From Cacajao melanocephalus (lineage: Eukaryota; Chordata; Mammalia; Primates; Pitheciidae), in NCBI GenBank assembly GCA_963573385.1, contig CAUYLG010027055.1, forward strand, positions 92,245-156,244: DNA of 64,000 bases, written 5' to 3'. Below the pieces are notes generated by a model. It ran no database searches, was not told the DNA's origin, and worked only from the letters and a program-made list of their open reading frames with translations. The stretch's first letter is position 1; every line of letters starts with the position of its first letter. Below, one piece after another: positions 33,411-45,655 of the stretch. Made by a program: the position numbers and the translations under genes.

Positions 33411-36235
33411 TGTTTAACTAGGGTGGTTTAATATAAACTGAATATTAGAATCTGAGGTACTTCTGTTACTGGCTGCTATTTTATCTAATTTACTCTGTGT
33501 ACCTACTTGTTTATCACTTTTCTATTTGTTCACATAATTAGTTTTCAAGCTTCAGGCAGACCAATAAAATTTAGGAAATTTGTATTGTTTTAGTAAGAAA
33601 AACTCTTTAATTATTTTGGATTTGAAAGAAAATCGGGACTTAGCTGTCCAGTTAAACCTCATGTTTTACAAGGACTGCTTTTCAAATATATTTTGTTATA
33701 ATTTGATGTAGAGTTGATAGCTAACAAGAGGAAAAAAGAGATCAAAGTGTTCCAAAATTCTAAGTAGATTCAGTACTGATTTGCAGCAAAAGATGACTGT
33801 GAATTGTTTTTAGTTAACAATGAAGATATTACAATACTGATTTTTTTAAGTAATTAAAGACTATCCTATTTGAAATAATGAGTTTTTAATATGGTGTCAT
33901 CTGAGGAATGCTGACTTTTAATTTGCTAGTAGGAGGGGATTAGCAGAGAAATTTTGAGTTGGCAAAGGTGTTTGCTAAGAAGAAAGGGTCGTTTCCAAAT
34001 GACACTTTAAAAAAGACTAAATAAGTATATGAAAATATATAAATTAGGAAAGCATCAAACTTTGCAACAGAGGTATCAAATTCTTAAATGTCAAATCAGG
34101 GAGAAGTAGGCAAATATGCTACTTATGAACAAGAGGTTTTGAGGATTTGGGATTAGTAATTTATGTTGGAGAGAAATAATAGCAACTGATGATGAGAAAT
34201 GATAAATCATTAGAGAAATTGTTCATATTTAATATCCCAATTATATAAGGTATGATTATGATGCGTCTCTCGTATCAGGATATACCAGAAGAAGTGTGAC
34301 CGAAGAAATAGACCCTTTCTGTTATGAATCTGATATCAGTGTACCACAATTTTATAAATTCTCATCTCTATCTTGAGATTATTAGAAAAACTAAAATTGC
34401 AATGGAGTTATGACTTTAAAATAATATTTTCTACTAGCAAATAATATATCTTATAATAATTTCAATAAATAACAAAAATATTGAAACTTTCAAACTAACC
34501 ACCAAATATGTCAATGGCCAGCACCCTGAACAAACCAGTGAAGATAAGGGAAAGATTATAACAATTAAATTTTATTCTTCATTTTACTTTGCCAATCCTT
34601 AGAATTTAATAACTCCAATAATTAAATGCTAAGAGAAATGTTAGAATACAAAGCTAATATTTTAGTATGTTCATTTAAAATAATAAATGCATGTTTAAAA
34701 TACAAATTACTAAGCATATATTTACTTAAAATTATATGTCTGATATCACATAGTACTGCACTGATTTTTAGCCATGTCATCACTCTTTTTCTCTTGGAGT
34801 TTTATATGTCCTGTATTTTGGTTCTGTTAATTGGCAGTTTACCAACTGTCTGCATTGTATTCTTTCATGCGCTCTATAAACATTTCTATTTGGAGATAGC
34901 ATCATATGATGTTCACTTACAAATGTGATAAAATAAATGGCTACATTGTGCAATGCATTGAGCCTACATGGGGTTTAGTAGTTTTAAAGCCAAAGTTATT
35001 TGTGTTCCACATGCTGTGAAAAGGGATGTTTCAAAATCTGAGAAGAGAGCCTACTTTAAGAAAAAGTAAAATTCTTAAATGATGGTGCTAGTTTTTATGG
35101 ATCCTTGAAAGGAGTAATATGACATGCTTCTAAATGTTACTGAGGCAAACATGAGGCAGTCTGTGCCTGAAGAATAAAATTGAGACATATGTTCTTTCCA
35201 TCCCATCAAACCCAAGATTCTAAGGAATATATAAATCTTATGTGCAATATATAACTGTTTTTCATCCAAGCAAAGCAAGTCCCTGATTCTGCCTAGTCTA
35301 GACGTGCTTAGTATTTATTTAATTTTTAGTTGCTTGGCAGGAGGCGTAGGGAAGAGGATTGTAAGGATCAGCATATGAAAAATTTTGCCTCTTGCAGGTT
35401 TATTTCTTTATACAATTAATAGATTTTAATGGAAGATTCTTGTTTTGCAGCCATCTTATGTGATTATTAATGTCATATATGTTGCATTTGAATTTTATTA
35501 AACTATCTGTAAGAAAAAACAAATAGCTCACCATGTTTTTCCATTCTAAATATATTAATACATCAGAAAATTTATAATATTTAAAGTAGCTTGGCTTATT
35601 ATGCTACTGTCACCTTTATAAATTTATAGCATCTCAGTGTTGACATAGTTTCTTTACATGCTATCTTGGACTAGTGGCTTTATTTTCTATACTGAAGAAA
35701 CAGCTAAGATACCATGTACATATACCTCTGTCCTTTCTAGCTTATAAATTTAACTATATCTACTGTTCTCTCATCCACACCACAACCTCAAGACACAGAC
35801 AGGGATAAAACAGTGCAATAAACATTTTCATTTCTGTAATTGTATAAAAATAAATCTTTGTTATATGAGGAGTAGGAAATGGTATAGTGTTGTCAGTTAA
35901 GGAGCAAAATTTGGCCATATTTTTAACTCAGAGAATTACTATTGTTTGGGACAGGAATGCTTCATGATCCAAAATATTTTGCTACCAGTTTTGTTATACG
36001 TGTATGTTATTTAATATATCGGTATAACGTGTGTGTGTGTACATGAAGTATAGGCATGTGTGTGTCTTCATTTCTTAGCTGATTTATAATATTACCACCA
36101 AAACAACAATTTAAAAAATACAAAACCCCTGAAATTTAGCTTAGATTATTGAAGAGAAATATAGGAAGGAAAATGGTGATCCAGAATACTGAAGCCTCTA
36201 TACTGTCTTTTTCTAAACTACTATTCACAGCTGTC
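33411..36235. other. Unassigned AT-rich DNA
   Basis: No gene or clear repeat was seen. A short GT run lies at about 36030-36042. Confidence 0.5.
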
Positions 36236-36249
36236 ATCCACAAATTCTT

Positions 36250-36551
<302 letters not shown>

Positions 36552-36567
36552 ATATCCATAAATTCTT

Positions 36568-38059
36568 AATAGGTTTCATTAAGCATAATGAAAAAATATT
36601 CATATTTCTTATTTAAACAAAACTTTTCCTTGGTTTTTCCATGCTTTCTTTATTATTGATTGAATATTTTAATGACTTTTTCTTATGAAACTAGTCATCT
36701 CCATCTTTAAATTCTTTTAACGGCTGCTAATCTATTGAATTTCCTATTTGATATTTGCAGTATCTCAATGGAACTATCTTCCTTATTGTGAGAACAGTCA
36801 CTGTGAAATTTCCTGCAAACTTCTTGCAAAAATAGTTTTGAAAACAAGCTGTTGTCTTTTGATCCTGGGGAAGAATTTCATATTGATGGGAGCTATGGTT
36901 TGGATTATAGAGCTGGTAACAATAGCCATTGTTACCAGCTCTATAATTCCATAATCTTATTATACCAATTCACATTTAGGCCACCAAGTTCTAGTGGCAT
37001 CTGTTTTCTACCACCTGGCCTGCTGAGCAGAGCCACTACTGAGTTTCTCAGATACATCGTTGATCCCACTTCACTATTCTATTACTTATGCATTTGTAAA
37101 GGTAGTTTCCTTTGGGCCCTCCAGAAAAAATGTAGTTGGCCGAGTTGTCTTTCCCAAGGAATCTGTCATATGTATTCACCAATGTTTAGTAATTATGGGT
37201 TGAGACTGACTTTTAGAGATTTAACTCCCTCTCACTTTGACTTTCCCTGAACATGAACTGTGCACATTAATAAAACTAGAGAAAGCTCTTAGGCAGAAAC
37301 TCAGGTGTTTTCACTAAGAATCCATTGCCATGTACAGAAATATGAATGCTGAGATAATATGTTTGAGACACCAGCAGAGATAGCTATAATCTTCCAGATA
37401 TTTTTACCAATATTCTCCATTATACAGTTATCTATTGTGCTTGTATGATATGCTTTAAACATCTATCTATATGCCATGACAGTAAATTAATCACTTCTAA
37501 ATGATTCATAGTATTTCATAGCAAATACACTTAACATGTTATATACTGATTTTTTTATGCTGGACTCAAGATTCTTTCCATCTATCTGACAAAACAATGA
37601 ATGATGAAAGACTGTTGTAACTCAAGACCCATTACACATTTGCTAGAGTTTTCCTCAAAAAATATATCCAAAGATAGAATGTTGGCTTACAGGAAATTAT
37701 TATCTGACTTTAATTATTCTTATCAAATTTTTCTTAAAAATGCTTGCATTGATTTTTACTTCTACAAGAAGTGCACAGTGACTCATAGTTGGTATTACTG
37801 AATTTTGATATTTTACAAATTTTGTGGTACTTTATTTGCCCATATATAATTACCATTTGTATTTTCCTTTAATTATTTGCATTAAAATTTTAATTTGAAA
37901 AATTGCCATTCATATCCTTTGCATGTGTTCATTATTTTTCCTGACTTTTTTGTAGCCTTGCAGTATTTCCTTGCATTTTCTATTTATTCCTTTTATATGT
38001 TGAAAATTCAAATATAGCATTTTATTACACATTGCTTGTAATGTCCACAATATAGTCCT
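36568..38059. other. Unassigned DNA around the palindrome
   Basis: A 132-codon frame (36852-37250, +) runs across the palindrome and has no recognisable domain. The patch could be an old LTR or DNA transposon remnant, but no landmark allows a name. Confidence 0.4.
36904..36947. repeat. Perfect inverted repeat, 20-bp arms, 4-base loop
   Basis: The left arm ATTATAGAGCTGGTAACAAT (36904-36923) and its exact complement (36928-36947) are separated by AGCC. The arms are of mixed base composition, so this is not low-complexity pairing. It lies in a somewhat GC-richer patch (36.75-37.25 kb) with no assigned repeat. Confidence 0.95.
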
Positions 38060-39075
38060 AAATAACCTGCCATACAAAGAATAAGAAAATGTGACAAATT
38101 CTCAAGAGAAAAAACATCAACAGAAATTAAATCTTAATATTATACATATAATGGATTATCAGACAAATATTATAAAATGAATATCATTATAACTATGTTC
38201 CATGAAATTAAGGTAAGCACATTTGGAATGAATAGGAAAAAAGGCTTTCAACAAATAACATAAACTAAAAATGTATCATATGGAAATTATACAATGGAAA
38301 AGGAGACTATTTAAAATTAAAAAAACTAAATGGGCATAAAAGCAGAATGGAAACCATAGAAGACAACTCAATTAAATTAAAGATAAAACAATGGAAATTA
38401 TCCAATCTGAAGAACAGATAATATTTTTAAAGAAAAATAAGTCAGAACTTCAGAGACTTGAGTTTCTGATATTAAAGTGCATAACATGTCACTGAAACAT
38501 CAAATGGAAAGTAGAGTAAAATTTGGACAGAGAAAAATTCTTAAAGGAATAATTCCTAGATTATTCATAAATTAAAAGTTCATATTTAAATTCATAATTA
38601 AATTAATAAATTTAAAATTTTACAGAAAAATCTCATTTAACCTTCAACAGGATAATCTAAAAGAAAACCAAGACAAGTCAAATCATTATAAAATGGCTGA
38701 ACACAAAAGATAAATAAAATAATTTGAAAGCATCTAGAGTAAAACATAAAGCAAAACAATGTATACAAGGGGACTATGATTCAAATGACACAAAACTTCT
38801 CAATAGAAATCACATAAGGCAAAGACATTTGGACAATATACATAAAACTCTGAAAGAAAAGAACTGTCAAATCCAAGTTTAATATCTTTAAAGTTATTGT
38901 TTAGGAATGAGTGTGAAAGAAAGACATTCTTAAATGACTGAAAACAATTAGAAAATTTTACCAATAAAACTGGTCTGTAGGAAACACTGCAGGCTGAAAA
39001 TAAATGATACTTGAGGGAAACGTGTGTCTTCAAAAATGGAGAATAAGCAACAGAAATAGTGAATAGCTATGCAAA
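38060..39075 (+). mobile_element. HAL1/L1M ORF1-like region, decayed
   Basis: Old L1/HAL1 ORF1 landmarks occur in order: CATACAAAGAATAAGAAAAT, TGGAAATTATCCAATCTGAA, GACTATGATTCAAATGACAC, GCAGGCTGAAAATAAATGAT. Stops and frameshifts break it throughout. No ORF2 follows, which fits HAL1 or a truncated L1M. Confidence 0.7.
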
Positions 39076-39150
39076 TATCAAAGACTATTATTTTCCTTTT
39101 AAGTTAAAAAAACTCCAGGATTGAATAATTATATATATTATAAATATTAT

Positions 39151-39163
39151 ATGTGTGTGTGTG

Positions 39164-39204
<41 letters not shown>
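39151..39204. repeat. TG then TA dinucleotide microsatellite
   Basis: A TG run (about 39152-39164) is followed by a TA run of about 18 units (about 39169-39204). It is likely length-variable. Confidence 0.95.
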
Positions 39205-39205
<1 letters not shown>

Positions 39206-41125
39206 CTAGATATCCCCCAGAATATAGAATTGTCACATATGTTAGAAATTCTATTTATGTATGTAAAACCCTGGACAATTTAGAATTTTATCATTTTTAT
39301 AGAACTATACATTCTATTATATAGTAAGCAAAATGTATTTTATATTTATATTGATTTATAATTAAACTTTAATTCCAGTGATCTATCCAAATGGTGTAAA
39401 AAAATTTTTTGAATGGCAAACAAGTTTTTTTTAAAGTTGCTTTATATATACACTTTTTGGAGACAGTAAAGTTTTATCAATTTCTGGAGATAAGATGTAA
39501 ATGAGCAATTTTATATTGTGAGTCTGATTATAAATTGGAGCGATTTCATTGGCTTACGTTTTAATGATATTAGCAAATAGCACAGGTCCACTTTCTTGTT
39601 TGCTTCTAAACCAGTCTCTCTTTCACATGTACACAATAGAAAATAGAACATTGCCTGCACATTGGTTAGAGGATATTCTTTTCATTCAGTGATGGTTGGA
39701 CTCTTCATAAAATCACTGAACTGTTTGGGAGCAAGAGAGACACAGAGAGAGAGACACACAGAGAGAGAGAAACTGCAATCCTTTCCAGTTGAATCGGTTT
39801 TATGCAATTAATTATTCCTTTTTGTGTTTTACATCTAGTTTTAAGCGTACACTTAGGATAGTTAACTTTAAATGCATACCTGTTTCAGGTTATTATCAGA
39901 ACAGGGAGGTCTTTGCTCGGGCAGATTGTTTTGAGGAAAAAATAACCATAGTCCACTGATGTAATTTGTTAGAAAATGATTTCATGATTTTAACAACACT
40001 AACACAAAACAAAACATTAAAAACTCAATTGGCAGTTTGCAACATTTCACTTTTGGTAAATTTGGCAGCAGCTGTCTGATATCAAAGCAATGCCAGTCAA
40101 AAGGCAACTTTTATAAAGAGAAAAAACAGAGCAACAAACAGTAATTGAAGAAACCAAAACAACCAATAAGTAACTGAGGTATACTACTCTCCATTTCTTC
40201 TCATGTTTCTGTTCCAGTTTTTAGTCCTGTGAAATCACTCCATTTGAAAGTCACTTGCTTTCAATACACTGAATTGGCCATTATATTCATAAGAATAGTG
40301 AATATAGATCCAATACATTGTACTGCATTTTCTCTACATGGAGTAAGGTGGCATATAAATATACACATATATATACGTATATATATATATAATTAAGTTA
40401 ATGTGCTATCTGGTACCAAATGCACTTTCATATTCACTTTTGTAAATAGCTTAAAGAACATTTGGATACTGTACATATTTCTATAATGTCATAATAATCA
40501 AATTCAATGTATTATCAGAGTGTGAGTAGCTGAAGTTAATGGCATTTAGTGTTCCTTATATTCTCACTGCAAGTCCTAATTATAGGAATTTTCCACCCTG
40601 GGACTACTAAGGACCCCCAGTTTCAGTATTTGAATGTCCCTCTGGACTTTGGAAACAGGATGCAGAGCGTTTATAAATTGTGACCCTACAAACTTCCTCC
40701 CTTCTGCTCACATGGCAAGAACATTATTGTGTCCATCAATTGTGAACATACAGGCTTATATTGTTTTAGAAAATGACCAACTTTTCCTAGAACATCAAGG
40801 TGGTTGTTTTTCTCTTCCTTTTTTTTTCTTTGTATTCAGTATCAAAGTACAAGTGGAAAGATTAATAGCAATAACAGAATTAGGCAGAGAGAGACCCTAT
40901 AGCTTATTCATAATTACTTTCCCTTTTAATTTAACTTACAAGTGTTTCCTATGCACACATATGTTAGAAGCACTATGAATTAGAGTGCAGAAGAGGAGTT
41001 ATTAGGATAATTAAAAGGTCATAAATGTTTTCAAAGATATACTGGAAGGGAAGCAGGAAATTAAAAATACTTCAATAATGGATTATATTATTTTTCTCAA
41101 CAATTAATTCATTCTCTTCCCTGTT
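39205..41125. other. Unassigned AT-rich DNA with short simple repeats
   Basis: A GA/CA-rich tract lies at about 39729-39770 and a TA tract at about 40360-40391. No gene was recognised. The 114-codon frame at 40634-40978 has no domain or coding signature. Confidence 0.45.
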
Positions 41126-41490
41126 AGAAGATCAAGCATCCCCTCCCATTGTCACATGTAGGCAGAGTATACTTCCTTACCTCATTTTCTGGCTCATGTG
41201 GCTTTCTGGAACCAATGTGAGCAGAAGTTACAAGGTTCTAGTTCTGAGCTGAGACTTTTAAAGGAATCTCATGCTTTTGCCCCTTCTTGCCCTTTTCATG
41301 TGTCCTCAAGGGCAATAATGTCCAAATAAGGGCTCAAACTTCAACATCAATTTTAGAAAAATAAATGTGGAGCAAATTCAATGGCTGAACTGCAATTGCT
41401 GATGAGTAATATAATCTGAAAATAAAAGTTTTGTGTAAATCACTGAGATTTGAGACTTGTTTGTTAATGAAACAAAACTGAGTAATACTG
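41126..41490 (+). mobile_element. LTR-like fragment, probably MaLR (MLT1-type)
   Basis: TGGCTTTCTGGAACCAATGT, AATAAAAGTTTTGTGTAAAT and CACTGAGATTTGAGACTTGT resemble the 3' half of MLT1-type LTRs, which end with a chain of AATAAA, cardinal CACTGAG and TTGTTTGTTA motifs. The 5' edge is unclear. Confidence 0.5.
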
Positions 41491-41634
41491 TACTATTATA
41501 ATGTAAGCACTGAATGTTCAGTTCTATTTGAAAGCTGGAACAACCAGAAAGTATGCCTATACATTTTTTGTTATTGTTGTTTCTGGCGAATATTTCAAAA
41601 GACCTTTAAGGGGGCTTTCATGTGTGTATGGAGA

Positions 41635-41677
41635 TAAAATAAAATAAAATAAAATAAAATAAAATAAAATAAAATAA
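41635..41677. repeat. AAAAT pentanucleotide repeat
   Basis: About eight perfect AAAAT units in a row. Probably polymorphic in length. Confidence 0.95.
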
Positions 41678-42735
41678 TCCTATATACACCAAAATGCCAT
41701 TTGAAAAACTGAAATAATCAAAAATCTATATCTGGTACATTTTTAATAGTTTATAATTGATTATAATCTGGTCTTTACTGTACAGAATAATAAAGAGTTT
41801 GAATTACATATTTCAACTTGAATATCTTATTATTTATTTCACAACTGGGTTATCTTACTTTGGGGAATTTGCCTTTTTTTGATATTGACTTTAATTTTCG
41901 TCAATTATTTACAAGACTAATTATCTTCATTATAAATTACATAATTAATACATATGCACAACATTGATATATAGTGCTTTTAATGGGATAGCAAACAAAA
42001 TATCATCTGTCATGTTTCCTGGAAAAAAAGTCAATCCTAAAATTAGAATCTTCTGACTATAATTTAAGAAGAATGCAGTCATCTCTTAATACATCAATCA
42101 AAGTTTTACTCTTTTCTCATGTAGTTGAGAGTTTGTCTTCACTCTAGAGTTTCTCCTAACCTTCAAAGCTGAATTCCTAGAAAAAAATACAAAACAAAAC
42201 AAACAACAAGAAAAAAAACATGTCTTGGAGAGCTTGAGGAAGACTTCCTTTTTTAAAAGTTTAGCTTTTGCTTTCAGAATCATGGTGTTGGCCAACTCAG
42301 CATTTTGATATTTAATGAAAGGCTTTTATAAGGCAATTATTGTCTTTAGCTTTCCTTTCACATTCATTTTACTATAACTTTATGCTTCTCCAAGGTCTCA
42401 TCACTAATGTGAATCAGTGTAGTGAATGTTGCTAGCATTAACATCAAATATATTTTTGTAGTACAACATTTTCACATTCTGTATCAGAGACAATGCTAGT
42501 TAGTTGTATTTTGGAATCTGGTCAACCAGTTAGAATCATTTAAATGCATTTACGTTAGTAAATATATCTCATAGCTAATGCCTATTCAAGCAAATATATC
42601 TCAATAAAAATGTCTGTAATTCTATTTATTTGTTCATTCACTTTATCTCTTCTGTGTTTTTGTAACCAAGCCTGTATTTTATAAAAATCACAAGACTTTG
42701 TTTTACTTAGTTTCTTTCTCTTTGTTCTTTTCTTT
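41678..42735. other. Unassigned AT-rich DNA
   Basis: No gene or repeat was recognised. Confidence 0.5.
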
Positions 42736-43160
42736 CTCCATGCATGCTTGCTTGCCTGTAGTAGCTTCAGTAGGGAGTAGTCATGAGAAATTGATTAACT
42801 TCACATCCTAACCACCAAGGGCTGCCCACAGGATTAATAAACTTATTTGTCTTTCAAAGAACAATGAAGCTTAGTCCATGCAGACCACCTTGATAGGATC
42901 TAGAAGTTTGATTAGGCCAAGGGACGCAAACAGCTTTGATTATCAGGACATCTCACTCCTCAGATAACTACCTTACTCATAAAAGCCACCAAGTATGTTC
43001 AAAGACATAGAATTTGAGAGATTTCTCTCTCCTGCTCTCTTGTTTTAGCCAAATTTAATAAACCTCTCTCTGCTCCTAAGTGTTGATGTGTCAGTGTTTG
43101 GCTTACTATGTATCAGGAGCATTAACCTAAATTTGGGGGCTCTACAACATTTTGAACCAA
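42736..43160 (+). mobile_element. ERV1-like LTR with a primer-binding-site-like stub
   Basis: It has the layout of a gammaretrovirus-like LTR. A possible TATA-type CTCATAAAAGCC is at about 42975-42986, followed by AATAAACCTCTCTCTGCTCC at about 43059-43078 as the R-region signal, then a U5-like stretch. At about 43135, TGGGGGCTC resembles the first nine bases of a proline-tRNA primer-binding site, after which the match fades. It is an old fragment without internal genes, and the edges are uncertain. Confidence 0.55.
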
Positions 43161-45139
43161 GTATATAGGTTTCACAAAATTATTTATTACTACATAATTT
43201 TTATTTTCAGAAAGTGATAATTACTACAAACTAAATTGTCACCAAGTGCAACATTGTTTCTAGATTATAAACACAATGTGAAGCAGAGTAGTACCTGTTT
43301 TGCTCAATACTTTACCCCTTGTCCCTAGACACGGCTTAGCCCATACTCATAAAAGGGACACTGGGGGAAGGACCAGAAAAAAAATGAGGAAGAAGAAGGA
43401 AGGCAGAAAGGTGAGGATGAGCCAGGTTAGATGATGGGTTGTCAGTCAGTTAATACAATCATGTCTAATACTTCTAAAAACAGAGAGGAAATTTACAAGC
43501 CTCAACATTAGGTACTATTGCTCATTTTCTCTCTGACCTACATGAAATTGATTAAGAACTTTGTTAAATGTTTGGGATCTTAATGCAAAGGCAAAATATA
43601 CACATTTAGAAATTATATATGAAATAATATGTAGTCTTCCATGCCATCTTCATTACCCCATCCACCTTCTCCATCGTATCCTCCACCTCCCACTTCTGTG
43701 TGTGCCCTTCCATCCCTTGCATTAAGAACTTACTATCTGTGGAGAGATATTGACAGGATAGAGGATTCCTTCAAAGCAGAAAGCAGTGAATGTTGCATCA
43801 GGAACACTTCTTGCCAGTGGTACAAAAGCTGGAAGGATTGTGGGATGGGTGGAGTAGGGGTGAGGGAATCTTTTAGAACTGAGTTGTTTAGAATTGCCAG
43901 AACATCATGACACTATCAACCATGTGGGATTTTAGAATCTCTACTGCTCCCACTTCTATTTGTTGTGCATGTTAAGTTTATTATATTATATAATAAATTT
44001 ACATATTTTTATTGATTTAAAAGAAAAAATGAATAAATAGATTACATAGGTTATTCCACTTTTTCTTCATATCTCAATTGTCTCGTCATGACATCCCTCA
44101 ATTACTCCTTCCCCAGGGAAGGTATTGATGATCATCAGGCTTTATTTAGACACTCCTATTGTAATAAGCCCATCTACCGTGTTTAGTAGTCTAGTAGGGA
44201 GCCCATGATTTTTGTGCTAGTTACAGGCTTGCTAAAATGGTAGACATTATGAGAAGTTTGGATCACAAATCTTCATGTCTTCCACTACAAATATGTTTAT
44301 TTTCCTCAGATGTGCTCAAAATATACTTTTCTCAAATCCATGTACCCACAACCCCAATTTAAATAAGGTGATCATTAAAAAAGGGATTTATTTATTAACA
44401 TTATAAATTTAATACATATAAAATATGTATAAAAACATACACATGTGTACATATAAAATCATAGCTTAATGTGTAAACTAATGTTTCCCTGTTGGTAATT
44501 ATACTTGTTGTTTCTTAACATTAAAATAATAATAATTTATCTAAGACCTGGCACAAACAGAAAGTGATTATACATACAAGGTAGATGAACATATGCTGAG
44601 ATCATTATATTCTACCACAGATCTATATTTTATCATTTTCTTTAATTAAAAAGAACATATGAGCTAGTTGTTTTATTTCACTCTCTAGTAAGCTTTTAGA
44701 ATTTTCTACTTAATTCAGACAGAAAGGTCAAAAATATTTAAAATATCTGTTATCTAGGTGTTATGTAAATGACTAGGATATTTATAACTAAATAAGAATA
44801 GATAAGCTTTAAATTTTTAGATTTCATAGAGTCTTATATCATCAAAATCAGAAAGTGACATAGTGCAAGGTTTAGGTTTAGAAACTCATTTGATCATATT
44901 TTTAAAATAAAACCAAATACAAAAGAAGGACATACAAGCAACTGGAATCTACCAAAACCAAAAGAATATAGCATTTTCTATTCTGGTAATTTAGCATCAA
45001 CTAAAAAAGCAGTTGTGCTTATTTTATGATTGATCTAAATCGGGTAGGTCAATTATTAAAAATATATATAATGTGCAGTAAAATCACCTACTGTAGAATG
45101 AATTTCAGAAAGAGTATCTTAAACAATCTTAAAGTCAGT
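43161..45139. other. Unassigned DNA
   Basis: No gene was recognised. A C-rich pyrimidine patch at 43640-43700 starts an 89-codon frame of low complexity, which is not supported as a gene. Confidence 0.45.
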
Positions 45140-45655
45140 AGAATCAGAAAATGAATTGGGTAGTGTGATCTTATTTGTAAATGGGTCTTTGCAAATATAA
45201 TTGGTTAAGATGAGGTCACACTGGATAGGGTGGTCCCTATATCCAATACTGGTGTCACCATTAGAAAGATCCCCCAACCCGCACACTACACACACACACT
45301 GGGAAGAAGGCCAAGGGAGAGAGGAGGCAGAGGTTCCAGTTACTCAGCTGCAAACCAAGGAATACAAAACATTGAGGGCTTTTTTCTAGGATGTATACAG
45401 TTTGAGGACTTACACTTAAGTCTTTAACCTATCTTGAGTTAATTTTTGTATATGGTGATAGGCAGCTTTTCTTTATATAGTGATAGGCGGTTTCATTCTT
45501 CTGCATAAGGCTAGTCAGTTATCTCAGCCCCATTTAGTGAATAGGAATTTTTCTTCCTATTGACAGAATACATTTTACTTGTTTTAAGACATCTCGTTTG
45601 TGGTAATTTGTTATGGAATCCCTAGAAAACCAACACAAATAGTCATAAGGACATT
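45140..45655 (+). mobile_element. MaLR/MLT-type LTR split by an L1 fragment
   Basis: The left part (about 45140-45400) has GGGTCTTTGCAAATATAATT and GGTTAAGATGAGGTCACAC. The right part (about 45585-45655) has TTTGTGGTAATTTGTTATGG and CCCTAGAAAACCAACAC, the usual LTR end. L1 sequence lies between them. Confidence 0.55.
45400..45584 (-). mobile_element. L1 ORF2 fragment, minus strand, nested in the LTR
   Basis: The + strand reads TCTTTAACCTATCTTGAGTT then AATTTTTGTATATGGTGATA, the reverse of an ORF2 segment also present near 22.8 kb. A short internal duplication (GTGATAGGC-type, about 45457-45489) is present. Both edges are approximate. Confidence 0.75.

Noticed and set aside
40634..40978. 114-codon frame as a gene
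   Set aside because: No domain, promoter or splice signal, and a T-run encodes a poly-Phe stretch.
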